Shown here piece after piece: positions 52,954-61,534 of a stretch of 64,000 nucleotides of DNA. This DNA is from Runella sp. SP2 (lineage in GTDB: Bacteria; Bacteroidota; Bacteroidia; Cytophagales; Spirosomataceae), in contig NZ_CP031030.1 of NCBI RefSeq assembly GCF_003711225.1, forward strand, positions 248,001-312,000, written 5' to 3'. Numbering within the stretch: position 1 is the first letter of the stretch; each line of letters begins with the position of its first letter. A program made the position numbers and the translations under genes. Below the pieces are notes generated by a model. It worked only from the letters and a program-made list of their open reading frames with translations, did not search any database and was not told where the DNA came from.

Positions 52954-53457
52954 CTATTCAACTTCTATTCTTTTGGGCCGTTCGGCGATGGCCTTGGTTT
53001 TATTTTCACAGTTTGCCCGTTGGCAATTACCATAAAAAATTAACGAGTGATGAAGTACGTTAAATTTAAGAAGTTCGCCCACCATGTTTTGAATATTTTG
53101 GACACGAGGGTCACAAAACTCCATTACTTGGTGGCAATCCATACAAATAAGGTGATCGTGTTGGCGAGAACCGTAAGCTTTTTCGTATTGGGCCAGATTT
53201 TTGCCAAACTGGTGTTTCGTTACCAAATCACAGTCAACGAGTACATCCAATGTATTATAAACAGTTGCCCTGCTTACCCGATACTTTTTGTTTTTCATCG
53301 AAATATAGAGCTCATCCACGTCGAAGTGGTCTTCGCGGGTGTATATTTCTTCCAATATCGCAAATCGCTCAGGGGTTTTGCGAAGCCCTTTGCGCTCTAA
53401 GTAGGCAGTCAGAATGCGCTTCGCAGCTTCTAAGTTTTCGTGCTTGGCCTGTGGCAT
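52954..53457 (-). CDS. fur: Fur-family transcriptional regulator
   Basis: The ATG at 53457 gives 167 residues; the longer frame to 53514 runs through an AT-rich tandem repeat and is not convincing. The winged helix ([25 protein letters not shown]) and the metal sites [15 protein letters not shown] and CQRANCENK (structural Zn, CxxC pairs) are those of Fur/PerR. Which metal or peroxide it senses cannot be decided. A TACTTTTG match lies at 53550-53557. Confidence 0.92.
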   Translation of the reverse strand: MPQAKHENLEAAKRILTAYLERKGLRKTPERFAILEEIYTREDHFDVDELYISMKNKKYRVSRATVYNTLDVLVDCDLVTKHQFGKNLAQYEKAYGSRQHDHLICMDCHQVMEFCDPRVQNIQNMVGELLKFNVLHHSLIFYGNCQRANCENKTKAIAERPKRIEVE

Positions 53458-53468
53458 GATTACAATAA

Positions 53469-53542
53469 GAAAATTTGAAAATTTGAAAATTTGAAAATGG
53501 CCCTTAATCTTCAAATTGGGTGCATTTGCAAATTTTCAAATT
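53469..53542. repeat. 8-bp tandem repeat with inverted copy in the fur-relA gap
   Basis: GAAAATTT is repeated three times at 53469-53492 and continues to 53498; CAAATTTTCAAATT (about 53529-53542) is the reverse complement of part of the run, so the gap can fold into an AT-rich hairpin. Confidence 0.65.
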
Positions 53543-53549
53543 AGAGTGG

Positions 53550-53557
53550 CAAAAGTA
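53550..53557 (-). promoter_or_regulatory. putative -7 element TACTTTTG of fur
   Basis: A full TAnnTTTG match on the minus strand 93 bases upstream of the fur ATG, directly after the relA stop; no TTG at ideal spacing. Confidence 0.4.
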
Positions 53558-53564
53558 CTAATTT

Positions 53565-55823
53565 TCAATCAAACCGCGCTACTTTAAATACACCATCTAC
53601 TTTTTCGATTTTGTGGATGAGTTGTTCTAAGTGCCGAGTGTCATAGACATACAGTTTGATGAGTCCTTCAAAGAGCCCCTCTTCGGTTTCTACCGAAATA
53701 GAACGAATATTAATGTGGAGCTCATTGGAAATAATCCGAGTCAAATCGTTGACCAATCCCACGCGGTCGGTGCCGTCGATGCGGAGTCCTGCCAAAAAAG
53801 CAATTTTTTGTTGTGACGTCCATTTTGCTTTAATAACGCGGTTGCCGTGGTTCGACAAAAGTTCGGGCGCATTGGGGCAGGTAGTTCGGTGAATTTTGAT
53901 GCCTTCGTTGACCGTCACAAACCCAAATACGTCATCGCCAGGAATAGGGTTGCAGCATTGGGCCAAGATGTAGTCAATCTTGTCCATGTCTTCGCCAATG
54001 AGCAGCGCGTCGGCGTCGGTACGCTCGCCGTGCATTTTTTTGAGCTCTTTGGTAAACTGCTTGCCGTCTTGGAGGTCGTCGGTATTGATTTTGGCTTGTA
54101 TATTCTGTTTTGCCTCTTTTTCCTGTTTAAATTTCTTGATTTCGTCAGGTTGAATATAGGCTTTTCCAAAACGGTAATACAGGTCGCTGGGGGTTTTACA
54201 GTTAAAATACGCCCTCAGCTGATTGATAAGCTCAAGGGTAACGTCAAGGTGTAAGATTTTACACTTTTTCTCAATAATACTACGGCCGTCGCTGATGTAT
54301 TGTTTGTTTTCCTCCTTGATCAGTTCTTTAATACGAGCTTTTGCTTTGGAGGTAACGACAAACTTTAACCAGTCTTCGCTTGGTTTTTGACGTTTGGCGG
54401 TGATGATTTCCACTTGGTCGCCGTTGTTTAGTGGCTGACTAATGGGTACCAACGTATTATTAACTTTGGCTGCGATGCAGCGAGCTCCCACTTCCGAGTG
54501 AATGTCGAAGGCAAAGTCTAGGGCTGTAGCGCCGCGTTGTAGTACCCGAAGCTCCCCTTTTGGGGTAAAGACAAATACTTCCTCGGCAAACAAGTTGCTG
54601 CGGAAATCATCCAAAAACTCCAAGGCTGCCGATTTGCTGTCTTTGGTTGCTTCGAGCATTTCGCGGACTTGGTTAATCCACTGGTCGATTCCTTGCCCCG
54701 TGCGGGTATCGTTACCTTTGTATTTCCAGTGCGCGGCTACGCCCTTTTCGGCAATTTCGTCCATTCGTTTTGAACGAACTTGCACTTCCACCCACTGACC
54801 TTTGTCGGCTCCCTCGGGGCGGTACATAACCGTGATGTGCAACGACTCGTAGCCATTGGCACGGGGGGTGGCCAACCAATCCTTGAGGCGGTCGATGTTG
54901 GGCGTGTAGTGGTCAGTAACGATGGAGTAAGCGTGCCAGCAATCCGATTTTTCCGCCTTAATGTCCACCGAATTCATAATAATCCGTACGGCAAACAAAT
55001 CGTAGATTTCTTCAAATGGCTTTTTTTGTTTCCTCATTTTGTTCCAAATCGAATAAATCGACTTGGGGCGTCCTTTAATGACAAAGTCGTAGCCTTGTTC
55101 TTTGAGGTCGATATCGATAGGTTCGATAAACTTATTAATAAACCTATCGCGAGCAGTTTTGGTAGCACGCAGTTTGTTCTTGATTTCCTCGTAACTTTCG
55201 GGCTCGGTATATTTGAGGTAGAGGTCTTCAAGGTCGGTTTTTATCGAGTGCAATCCCAAACGGTGGGCGAGTGGGGCATAGATAAAGATAGTCTCAGACG
55301 CAATTTTTAGCTGCTTGTCACGCGCCATGCTGTCGAGGGTGCGCATGTTGTGGAGGCGATCGGCGAGCTTAATCATAATAACCCGAATGTCATCCGAGAG
55401 CGTAAGGAGCATCTTGCGGAAGTTTTCGGCTTGTTGCGACGTGCCAAACTCAAACTGTCCCGAAATTTTGGTTAGGCCGTCGATGATTTGGGCAACCTTA
55501 GGGCCAAATTGATGTTCGATGTCTTTGAGGGTGTAGTCTGTGTCTTCTACTACATCGTGAAGCAACGCACATATAATAGAGGTAGTACCGAGGCCGATTT
55601 CCTCTACGCATATCTGGGCAACGGCAATGGGGTGGTAGATATACGGCTCCCCCGACTTGCGGCGCATGTCTTTATGTGCTTCTACTGATAAGTTGAATGC
55701 TTTCTTAATCAGTTTGGCATCGCCGTCTTTTAAGAAGGGTTTGGCGGCGCGTAATAGTTTTCGATACCTTTTGAGAATTTCTAAGCGCTCCAATTCCAAA
55801 TCAATTTCTACTTCGATGGGCAT
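53565..55823 (-). CDS. RelA/SpoT-family (p)ppGpp synthetase/hydrolase
   Basis: The protein has 752 residues, typical for bifunctional Rel. The HD hydrolase domain (about 40-200) keeps HDVVEDTDYT; the synthetase domain (about 240-370) keeps GRPKSIYSIWNKM and RANGYESLHI; then TGS (about 415-475, FVFTPKGELRVLQRGATALDFAF), a conserved Cys segment (QCCNPIPGDDVFGFV) and the C-terminal ACT domain. All active-site motifs are present, so it should both make and degrade (p)ppGpp. Confidence 0.95.
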   Translation of the reverse strand: MPIEVEIDLELERLEILKRYRKLLRAAKPFLKDGDAKLIKKAFNLSVEAHKDMRRKSGEPYIYHPIAVAQICVEEIGLGTTSIICALLHDVVEDTDYTLKDIEHQFGPKVAQIIDGLTKISGQFEFGTSQQAENFRKMLLTLSDDIRVIMIKLADRLHNMRTLDSMARDKQLKIASETIFIYAPLAHRLGLHSIKTDLEDLYLKYTEPESYEEIKNKLRATKTARDRFINKFIEPIDIDLKEQGYDFVIKGRPKSIYSIWNKMRKQKKPFEEIYDLFAVRIIMNSVDIKAEKSDCWHAYSIVTDHYTPNIDRLKDWLATPRANGYESLHITVMYRPEGADKGQWVEVQVRSKRMDEIAEKGVAAHWKYKGNDTRTGQGIDQWINQVREMLEATKDSKSAALEFLDDFRSNLFAEEVFVFTPKGELRVLQRGATALDFAFDIHSEVGARCIAAKVNNTLVPISQPLNNGDQVEIITAKRQKPSEDWLKFVVTSKAKARIKELIKEENKQYISDGRSIIEKKCKILHLDVTLELINQLRAYFNCKTPSDLYYRFGKAYIQPDEIKKFKQEKEAKQNIQAKINTDDLQDGKQFTKELKKMHGERTDADALLIGEDMDKIDYILAQCCNPIPGDDVFGFVTVNEGIKIHRTTCPNAPELLSNHGNRVIKAKWTSQQKIAFLAGLRIDGTDRVGLVNDLTRIISNELHINIRSISVETEEGLFEGLIKLYVYDTRHLEQLIHKIEKVDGVFKVARFD

Positions 55824-56024
55824 GTTATTGGTGTTCGGTCATCCGAAATTTGTTGTACTCAATACGACTAAGGTAATAAATCGTTGTGTTTTTAACAAGT
55901 TTTTTATGGTTGTTGAAATTTTTTTTTGAGTTTTTTGCTGGCGTAAGTTGTTGATAAATAGTTGATAAGGGAGGGTTGATGTAAGTTTTCAATTTTAAGA
56001 AAGATAAAAAAAATAAAAAAAAGC

Positions 56025-56055
56025 TTGCATATTGTATTTACAAAAGGTAGTTTTG
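56025..56055 (+). promoter_or_regulatory. promoter TTG-N20-TAGTTTTG of tRNA-Leu
   Basis: TTG (56025-56027) and TAGTTTTG (56048-56055) match the Bacteroidota consensus with ideal spacing, about 20 bases upstream of the tRNA. It is the best promoter match in the window. Confidence 0.75.
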
Positions 56056-56075
56056 CATCCCCAAACACACACGCT

Positions 56076-56157
56076 GCGGGCGTGGTGAAATTGGTAGACA
56101 TACCAGACTTAGGATCTGGCGCCGCAAGGCATGGGGGTTCGAGTCCCTCCGCCCGCA
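56076..56157 (+). tRNA. tRNA-Leu (TAG)
   Basis: The acceptor arms GCGGGCG (56076-56082) and CGCCCGC (56150-56156) pair fully, with discriminator A at 56157. The anticodon stem CCAGA/TCTGG holds the loop CTTAGGA, anticodon TAG. A variable arm (GCGCCGCAAGGCAT region) is of class II type, as for Leu, and GGTTCGAGTCC gives the T arm. CCA is not encoded (CTA follows). Length 82. Confidence 0.97.
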
Positions 56158-56176
56158 CTATCTGGTTTCATAAATG

Positions 56177-56208
56177 AGTGATTTAGTGACTTAGTGATTT
56201 AGTGATTT
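56177..56208. repeat. four 8-bp tandem repeats, unit AGTGATTT
   Basis: Units at 56177-56184, 56185-56192 (AGTGACTT), 56193-56200 and 56201-56208 between tRNA-Leu and tig. Confidence 0.8.
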
Positions 56209-56295
56209 CTTACCCACTTTTTCGCTAACCTAATTCACTCATTTTTTTTATAGCATATTTTCAAAATCCCCAATTCAGAAATTTAAACATATATC

Positions 56296-57642
56296 ATGGA
56301 GGTTCTGTTAGAAAAAAGCACACCCACCAATGCCACGCTAACCATCAAATTAGCGAAAGAGGATTATCAACCAAAAGTAGATAAAACAATCAAAGATTAT
56401 AGCAAGCGCGTAGCTTTGAAAGGTTTCCGTCCTGGAAAAGTACCTGCTACTGTAATCCAAAGAATGTACGGTAAAAGCATTGTTATCGACGAAGTGAATA
56501 ACTTGCTTTCTGAAACCGTAAGTAACTATATCCGTGACAATAAACTTGCCGTAGTGGGCGACCCGCAAATTAACCGCGAAAAAACTGATGCGGTAAATTG
56601 GGACAAACAAACGGAATTTGAATTTAGCTACGAATTAGGTTTAGCCTCTGATTTTGAGGTAAATATTGGTGCATTGCCTGCGGTTTCTTCTTATACGATT
56701 GAGGCAGGAGAAAAGGAACTTAATGATACCATCGAAAACCTTCGTACGCAGTTCACAAGCCAAATCAACCCTGAAACGTCAGAAGCAGGTGATATGCTTT
56801 ATGGTGAATTGAAGCAAGTCGGTGGTGAATTCTCTACTAAAACGGCGATTCCTTCAAAACAAATCAAAGAAGAAGCACAAGCGAAATTCGTTGGTTTGAC
56901 CAAAGGAAGCGAAGTAACATTTGATATTCGTGATACGTTTGTGGACGACAAAGCGATTGCGCTCTTGACGGGTAAAAAAGAAGAAGAAATCGCTGAGTTT
57001 GCGGGTGAATTTTCTTTTGTAGTAGAAGACATCACGCGCCAAGCGCCTTCAGAAATCAATCAAGAGTTTTTTGATAAGGTGTTGGGCGTAGGTAAAGCCG
57101 AAGACGAAGAATCGTTCCGCTCGCAAGTGGCCGAAATCATCCAACGTAATTATGCACGTGAAGCAGATTCATTGTTGCGCCGTGACATCGACCAATTGTT
57201 GTTGGACAACATCCAAATCGACCTTCCAGAAGCGTTTTTGAAAGATTGGTTGTTCCAGTTGAACGAAGGTAAATTTACACTTGAGCAAATCGACGCTGAC
57301 TATCCTCAGTTCACAAAATCGTTGAAGTTGTCGTTGATTAAGAACAAATTGGCCGAGCAAACCGAAATCAAAGTAGAACAATCAGAAGTGATTGCGCGCG
57401 CTGAGGACATGGTTCGTGAGCAATTTGGTATCTACGGTGATTCAATGGGAGACCAGATGGAAGAAACCATCCGCAAAATTGCGATGAACTACCTAACGAC
57501 TGAAAAAGAGAACAACTACTCAAAGATGTTCAACTTGGTGTTTGACGACAAAGTGTTTGAGTACTTGAGCGGCCAAGTGGCAGTTGAGGCAAAAACAATT
57601 GACGTAGAGCAGTTCAAAGAAATTGTGAACGCGTTGAGCTAA
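56296..57642 (+). CDS. tig: trigger factor
   Basis: The protein has 448 residues. The ribosome-binding domain carries the signature GFRPGKVPATVIQ (about 45-57); the PPIase-like region (about 155-245, with MLYGELKQVGGEF and FVVEDITRQAP) is diverged, as in Bacteroidota; the C-terminal arms are helical (about 260-430). It binds nascent chains at the ribosome exit. It is followed by a terminator hairpin. Confidence 0.93.
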   Translation: MEVLLEKSTPTNATLTIKLAKEDYQPKVDKTIKDYSKRVALKGFRPGKVPATVIQRMYGKSIVIDEVNNLLSETVSNYIRDNKLAVVGDPQINREKTDAVNWDKQTEFEFSYELGLASDFEVNIGALPAVSSYTIEAGEKELNDTIENLRTQFTSQINPETSEAGDMLYGELKQVGGEFSTKTAIPSKQIKEEAQAKFVGLTKGSEVTFDIRDTFVDDKAIALLTGKKEEEIAEFAGEFSFVVEDITRQAPSEINQEFFDKVLGVGKAEDEESFRSQVAEIIQRNYAREADSLLRRDIDQLLLDNIQIDLPEAFLKDWLFQLNEGKFTLEQIDADYPQFTKSLKLSLIKNKLAEQTEIKVEQSEVIARAEDMVREQFGIYGDSMGDQMEETIRKIAMNYLTTEKENNYSKMFNLVFDDKVFEYLSGQVAVEAKTIDVEQFKEIVNALS

Positions 57643-57671
57643 TCACATACATTTATTGCTTAGATTAGGAG

Positions 57672-57690
57672 GTCGCCACACAATGGCGGC
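57672..57690 (+). terminator. terminator after tig
   Basis: GTCGCCA (57672-57678) pairs with TGGCGGC (57684-57690) with one G-T wobble, loop CACAA, followed by TTCTTTTGTTTT. Confidence 0.65.
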
Positions 57691-57713
57691 TTCTTTTGTT
57701 TTCACTCATCGTC

Positions 57714-58283
57714 ATGGAATCACTAACCGCACTTATTAAACATTTTTGGCCAACTGTTACCCCCGATTTTGAAGCGGCGCTTCAAGAGGCGGTTGTCAGG
57801 GAAGAAATTCCTAAAAAAACGGTGATTTTGCAAGAGGGGCAAGTGGCCAAAAAGATGTACTTTGTTGAAAAAGGTTGCCTAAGAGGGTATTATCTAAAAG
57901 AAGGAACGGAGGTAAACTCGTGGTTTATGAAAGAGGGCGATTTTGTCATTTCTATTGTCAGTTTTTATACCCAACACCCCTCCGAAGAACTGATTGAGAC
58001 GCTCGAAGACTGTGTTTTGTGGTCTATTTCTTACCAGCGACTTCACCAGTTGTACCTCCAACATCCAGGATTTAACCAAGTCGGAAGGCTGCTGACAGAA
58101 CGTTATTATGTGTTGAGCGAACAGCGCACCCAAAGTTTGCGAAAAAAAACAGCCGACGAGCGATACCGTCAGCTGATTACGTCGTTTCCAGATATTAGCA
58201 AGCGAATACCGCTCAAGTACATTGCTTCGTATTTGGGAATTACCTCCGAAACCCTGAGCCGCTTGAGGGCAAAGAAATGGTAA
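57714..58283 (+). CDS. Crp/Fnr-family transcriptional regulator
   Basis: The ATG at 57714 gives 189 residues; an upstream TTG is less likely. The cNMP-binding fold (about 25-115, with VILQEGQVAKKMYFVEKGCLRGYY) lacks the Arg of the phosphate-binding cassette, so it may not bind cAMP. The C-terminal helix-turn-helix is short (IASYLGITSETLSRLRAKKW). This is the common Bacteroidota Crp/Fnr type with unknown ligand. Its stop is 20 bases from the convergent methyltransferase stop. Confidence 0.85.
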   Translation: MESLTALIKHFWPTVTPDFEAALQEAVVREEIPKKTVILQEGQVAKKMYFVEKGCLRGYYLKEGTEVNSWFMKEGDFVISIVSFYTQHPSEELIETLEDCVLWSISYQRLHQLYLQHPGFNQVGRLLTERYYVLSEQRTQSLRKKTADERYRQLITSFPDISKRIPLKYIASYLGITSETLSRLRAKKW

Positions 58284-58303
58284 AATTGGGTTTTAGAATT
58301 GAT

Positions 58304-58885
58304 TTATGCCTTCTTCACGAGCACAATCATTCCCGAAGCCCACGTCATTTTTACCAGCTGAAAACGTGGGTCATTTTCGAGGGTTTGGATGAGATTCGCT
58401 GCTTTTTTATCGTGGCCTTCGGGCCAGTTGGGCTGGGGCAACATGTCGTCAATGATATAAAAACCACCTTCCTTGACCAATGCCAGTGTTTCTTCCAAAT
58501 GGTTGTATTTCCCAGGCCACGTATCGGCAAAAATGAGGTCAAACTGTCCGTGAGGAAGTTTTACAATCACCTCTTCACCCAAACTATGAATGAGCTGGAG
58601 CCTAGGGTCGGCGCCGAGGTGTTTTTGGGCAATGGCAATGAGGGCTTCGTCAGACTCTACCGAAATAAGGTGTGCGTCAGAGGTCATACCTTCGAGCATC
58701 CAACCCGTGGCGCGGCCAGCCCCTGTACCTAGTTCCAGAAATTTGCCTGCGGGTTTACTGGCAATAAGCGTACGAAGAAATGCCCCCGTAAGGTCATCGG
58801 AAGGTTGTCCAAAACTGATGGCTGCCGCATCGGCGTCAATGGCGTCTAAAATGGCGGGTTTTTGGGGGATGGGTAAGTTGGTCAA
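58304..58885 (-). CDS. class I SAM-dependent methyltransferase
   Basis: The protein has 193 residues. LELGTGAGRATGWML is SAM motif I, with an acidic residue in ISVESDEALI and FDLIFADTWPGKY as motif IV region. It resembles O-methyltransferases of the catechol/caffeoyl-CoA type (Rossmann, N-terminal helical part), but the substrate is not known. It lies 7 bases after the LytTR regulator gene and is probably cotranscribed. Confidence 0.82.
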   Translation of the reverse strand: MTNLPIPQKPAILDAIDADAAAISFGQPSDDLTGAFLRTLIASKPAGKFLELGTGAGRATGWMLEGMTSDAHLISVESDEALIAIAQKHLGADPRLQLIHSLGEEVIVKLPHGQFDLIFADTWPGKYNHLEETLALVKEGGFYIIDDMLPQPNWPEGHDKKAANLIQTLENDPRFQLVKMTWASGMIVLVKKA

Positions 58886-58892
58886 CGTATGA

Positions 58893-59630
58893 TTAGTTTT
58901 GATTGGTTTTGACGATTGTTAATTTTTGGACTAATTCGGCTTTACTGGTGTTTGGGATAGGAATACTTTGATGGAAGCCTCGTAAAAAAAGCGTGTTTTC
59001 GACGATTCGCTCTACATAATCGAGGTTAATTAAGTAGGAACGAGAGAGCCTAAAAAAATTGGGAGAAGCAAAATGGGACGAGATTCTGTTAAGGTTCATG
59101 CTAATCTCAAAAGGCTTTTGCTGCTCCACTAGAAAAACATTTACATAGGCTCCATCGGCCTCAATGACAACTACTTCGTGAGGGTTGATTTTTTGATAAC
59201 CTTTGTTTATTACCGAAAAAAACAGTCCCGTTGGAGCGTAATTGGGTTGATTGTTTTTATGATTCAGCCAAACAATTTCAATCTGCATTCTTAGCTCGTC
59301 GGGGTCAAATGGCTTTAACAAGTAGGCCGATGGAAGCGTCTCTTTGGCACGGTCGAAGGTCGCTTTTTCAGAATTAGCGGTGAGGAAAATAAACGGGATG
59401 GGATGGATAGAACGGATTTTTTCGGCTGTAATGATACCATCCGCTGCCGAATTGGTAAGTTTAATGTCGATAATGGCTAAATCAGGCAAGTATTTTTTGA
59501 CTGATGCGATGGCGGACTCATAGTTGCGAGGCGTATCCACGACAATGTGGCCTACGTCTTCCAGTGTTTCTTTGATGTCCAATGCCGTAATTGTTTGGTC
59601 TTCAACAACGAGAATCCTTAACGGCTGCAT
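58893..59630 (-). CDS. LytTR-family response regulator
   Basis: The protein has 245 residues: a receiver domain with VVEDQTI, Asp55 (LAIIDIKLTNSAADG) and Lys in YLLKPFDPDEL, then a LytTR DNA-binding domain (about 140-240, with VVIEADGAYVNVFL, RLSRSYLINLDYVERI and IPIPNTSKAEL). It follows the TPR kinase by 79 bases and is its likely partner. A TAGATTTG promoter match lies at 59662-59669. Confidence 0.92.
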   Translation of the reverse strand: MQPLRILVVEDQTITALDIKETLEDVGHIVVDTPRNYESAIASVKKYLPDLAIIDIKLTNSAADGIITAEKIRSIHPIPFIFLTANSEKATFDRAKETLPSAYLLKPFDPDELRMQIEIVWLNHKNNQPNYAPTGLFFSVINKGYQKINPHEVVVIEADGAYVNVFLVEQQKPFEISMNLNRISSHFASPNFFRLSRSYLINLDYVERIVENTLFLRGFHQSIPIPNTSKAELVQKLTIVKTNQN

Positions 59631-59661
59631 AACGAGTGGATAGGTTTGGGTTTTAACTTGG

Positions 59662-59669
59662 CAAATCTA
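59662..59669 (-). promoter_or_regulatory. putative -7 element TAGATTTG of the LytTR gene
   Basis: A full TAnnTTTG match on the minus strand 32 bases upstream of the ATG; no TTG at ideal spacing. Confidence 0.4.
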
Positions 59670-59709
59670 AAAGAAAAAAAGGTAAAGCTACTGACCGTAA
59701 ACTAAGAAA

Positions 59710-61431
59710 TTAACCTTTAAAATTCATACTAAACTGATACCCTTTGGATGTATCTATTTGAAACTGGGCATAAAGTTGTTCGATTTGGGCTCTGACGAGT
59801 TTCATACCAAATGTTTTTTTGACGTTTTCTGAACAATGTGAATTGAGTCCATTGTCAGAAACGATGAGGTGTATTTCATCGTTAAGTCGTTTACATTCAA
59901 TTAGTAACAACGGGTCTGATTGGGTTGGGTAGGCATATTTGCAGCAGTTCGTAATTAGTTCATTGAGAATTAAACCAAGTGGTATGGCTTTGTCAGCGTG
60001 TAAGTATATATTTTCAATGGTGAGTTTAGGAATAATGTGTGCGTAGCCAAAAGTTTTGTGAACTGCCTCGGTGATTTCTTTGATGAAAGCGGGTAAAAAA
60101 ACGTGGGCGAGCTGCTCAGTATCGTAGAGCCTTCGGTGTAAAATGACCATCGACTGAATACGAAGTTGGCTATTAGTAATGGCCTGAATGGCGGTAGGGT
60201 CGGTCAGTTGTCTTGCCTGAAGACTGAGAAGGCTTGAGACGGTTTGTAAATTGTTTTTTACACGGTGGTTCTGTTCATGAACAAGTTCTTGGTTTTTGAG
60301 GCCAATGCGTTGATTTTTGCGATACAAATTGTAGAAAATAATACTCGCCACAGCCGTAACTGCCAATAAGACAAGGGCTAGTACAATGGAAATTTGTTGG
60401 CTTTTTTCGGTTTCAATTCGGCTGTTGATTTCTTGTTGTTGGAGTTGAATTTGTTTTTCTTTTTTCTCAGTTTCATAGACAATACTCAATTTACTCAATG
60501 CTCCTTGTCGGTCATCCATCAGTTCTTTGTATTCAATTTTATTGAGTTTTTCGGAATGTTCAAGGGCTTTTTTCCAATTTTGAGTTGCTTTATAGAGGTT
60601 GACAAGCTCCTGTTGGAATTTGGCCTGAATTTTCGCGTTGACATAAACCGTATCAATCATGTCTTCAATTTTTTGAGCCAATACTGTTGCTTGGTTGTAT
60701 TTTTTGAAATGAATATAGGCTGATAAAAGGTTGACGGAGACTGAAATCACGCCTGAGCTTCTTTTAACTTTATTTGTAAAAAGAAAGCAACATGATTCAA
60801 AATAGCCAATTGCTTTAGGTGAGTTACGATCCATTAACAACTTTCCAAGTCCTTCATAGACTTCTGCCAATGCTTCATTATTGTTGCTTTTTTGGGCTAT
60901 ATCAAGGAGTTTTTGATAATAAAATTGCGCACTATCGAGCCTTGGTGAAGGGCGACGAGGATACTGGGGTGTTTGCCAGTTTTGTTTGTGAATTTCTGCC
61001 AAAGATTTGTAAGCTCGCATCAAGCCAACTGCTGATTGAATTTTCTTTGCGATGGCAAGAGATTTTCGGATGTGCTTGAGTGCATCTTCGTATTGTAAGG
61101 TACTTACGGCCATTTCACATAAGTAAAAATAAAGACGGCCTAGTTCGTAAGTTTCCCCTCGCTTCTCTTGAATCCTGAGTGATTTGGTGAAATAGGCGTG
61201 GGCATTTTGGTAATCTCCAGCCGCTGAAAAACTTTTAAAGTACTGATAATAGGCTTCGGCCAACAAAACAGTATCTTTTTTCTGAAGCGCTTCTTTTTCA
61301 ATGGCAATGGCTTTACTATGATAAACAGGGTTGAGGGGGAGGGCTTGGCTTGGTAACTGTGCGAAGCAGACAACTGTCCCAAAAAGGAGCCAACAATAAA
61401 TGAAGCCACTAAACAGGTTGTAAGTTAACAT
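59710..61431 (-). CDS. TPR sensor histidine kinase (HisKA_2 type)
   Basis: The protein has 573 residues with an N-terminal signal or anchor ending VVCFAQ. Residues about 30-300 hold TPR repeats in the periplasm; a TM helix (about 343-366) follows; then HEQNHRVKNNLQTVSSLLSLQARQL is the HisKA_2 phospho-acceptor region and LGLILNELITNCCKYAYP with IVSDNGLNSHC is the HATPase. The G2 box is degenerate (KKTFGMKLV). It is the usual partner of LytTR regulators in Bacteroidota. Confidence 0.9.
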   Translation of the reverse strand: MLTYNLFSGFIYCWLLFGTVVCFAQLPSQALPLNPVYHSKAIAIEKEALQKKDTVLLAEAYYQYFKSFSAAGDYQNAHAYFTKSLRIQEKRGETYELGRLYFYLCEMAVSTLQYEDALKHIRKSLAIAKKIQSAVGLMRAYKSLAEIHKQNWQTPQYPRRPSPRLDSAQFYYQKLLDIAQKSNNNEALAEVYEGLGKLLMDRNSPKAIGYFESCCFLFTNKVKRSSGVISVSVNLLSAYIHFKKYNQATVLAQKIEDMIDTVYVNAKIQAKFQQELVNLYKATQNWKKALEHSEKLNKIEYKELMDDRQGALSKLSIVYETEKKEKQIQLQQQEINSRIETEKSQQISIVLALVLLAVTAVASIIFYNLYRKNQRIGLKNQELVHEQNHRVKNNLQTVSSLLSLQARQLTDPTAIQAITNSQLRIQSMVILHRRLYDTEQLAHVFLPAFIKEITEAVHKTFGYAHIIPKLTIENIYLHADKAIPLGLILNELITNCCKYAYPTQSDPLLLIECKRLNDEIHLIVSDNGLNSHCSENVKKTFGMKLVRAQIEQLYAQFQIDTSKGYQFSMNFKG

Positions 61432-61459
61432 GAGGCAAATGTTGTGGGAATGCAGTTGC

Positions 61460-61467
61460 CAAAACTA
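61460..61467 (-). promoter_or_regulatory. putative -7 element TAGTTTTG of the TPR kinase gene
   Basis: A full TAnnTTTG match on the minus strand 29 bases upstream of the ATG; a TTG lies 26 bases further upstream, slightly too far. Confidence 0.45.
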
Positions 61468-61506
61468 AATAAAAAATAGTGGATTTTAAACGACAAAATT
61501 TCGGTC

Positions 61507-61514
61507 TATCTTTG
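61507..61514 (+). promoter_or_regulatory. putative -7 element TATCTTTG of AAA/PDDEXK copy 1
   Basis: A full TAnnTTTG match 21 bases upstream of the ATG at 61535. The same word stands at the same distance before copy 2 (63099-63106). Confidence 0.6.
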
Positions 61515-61534
61515 TTTTAATAAAGCGAAGGACG

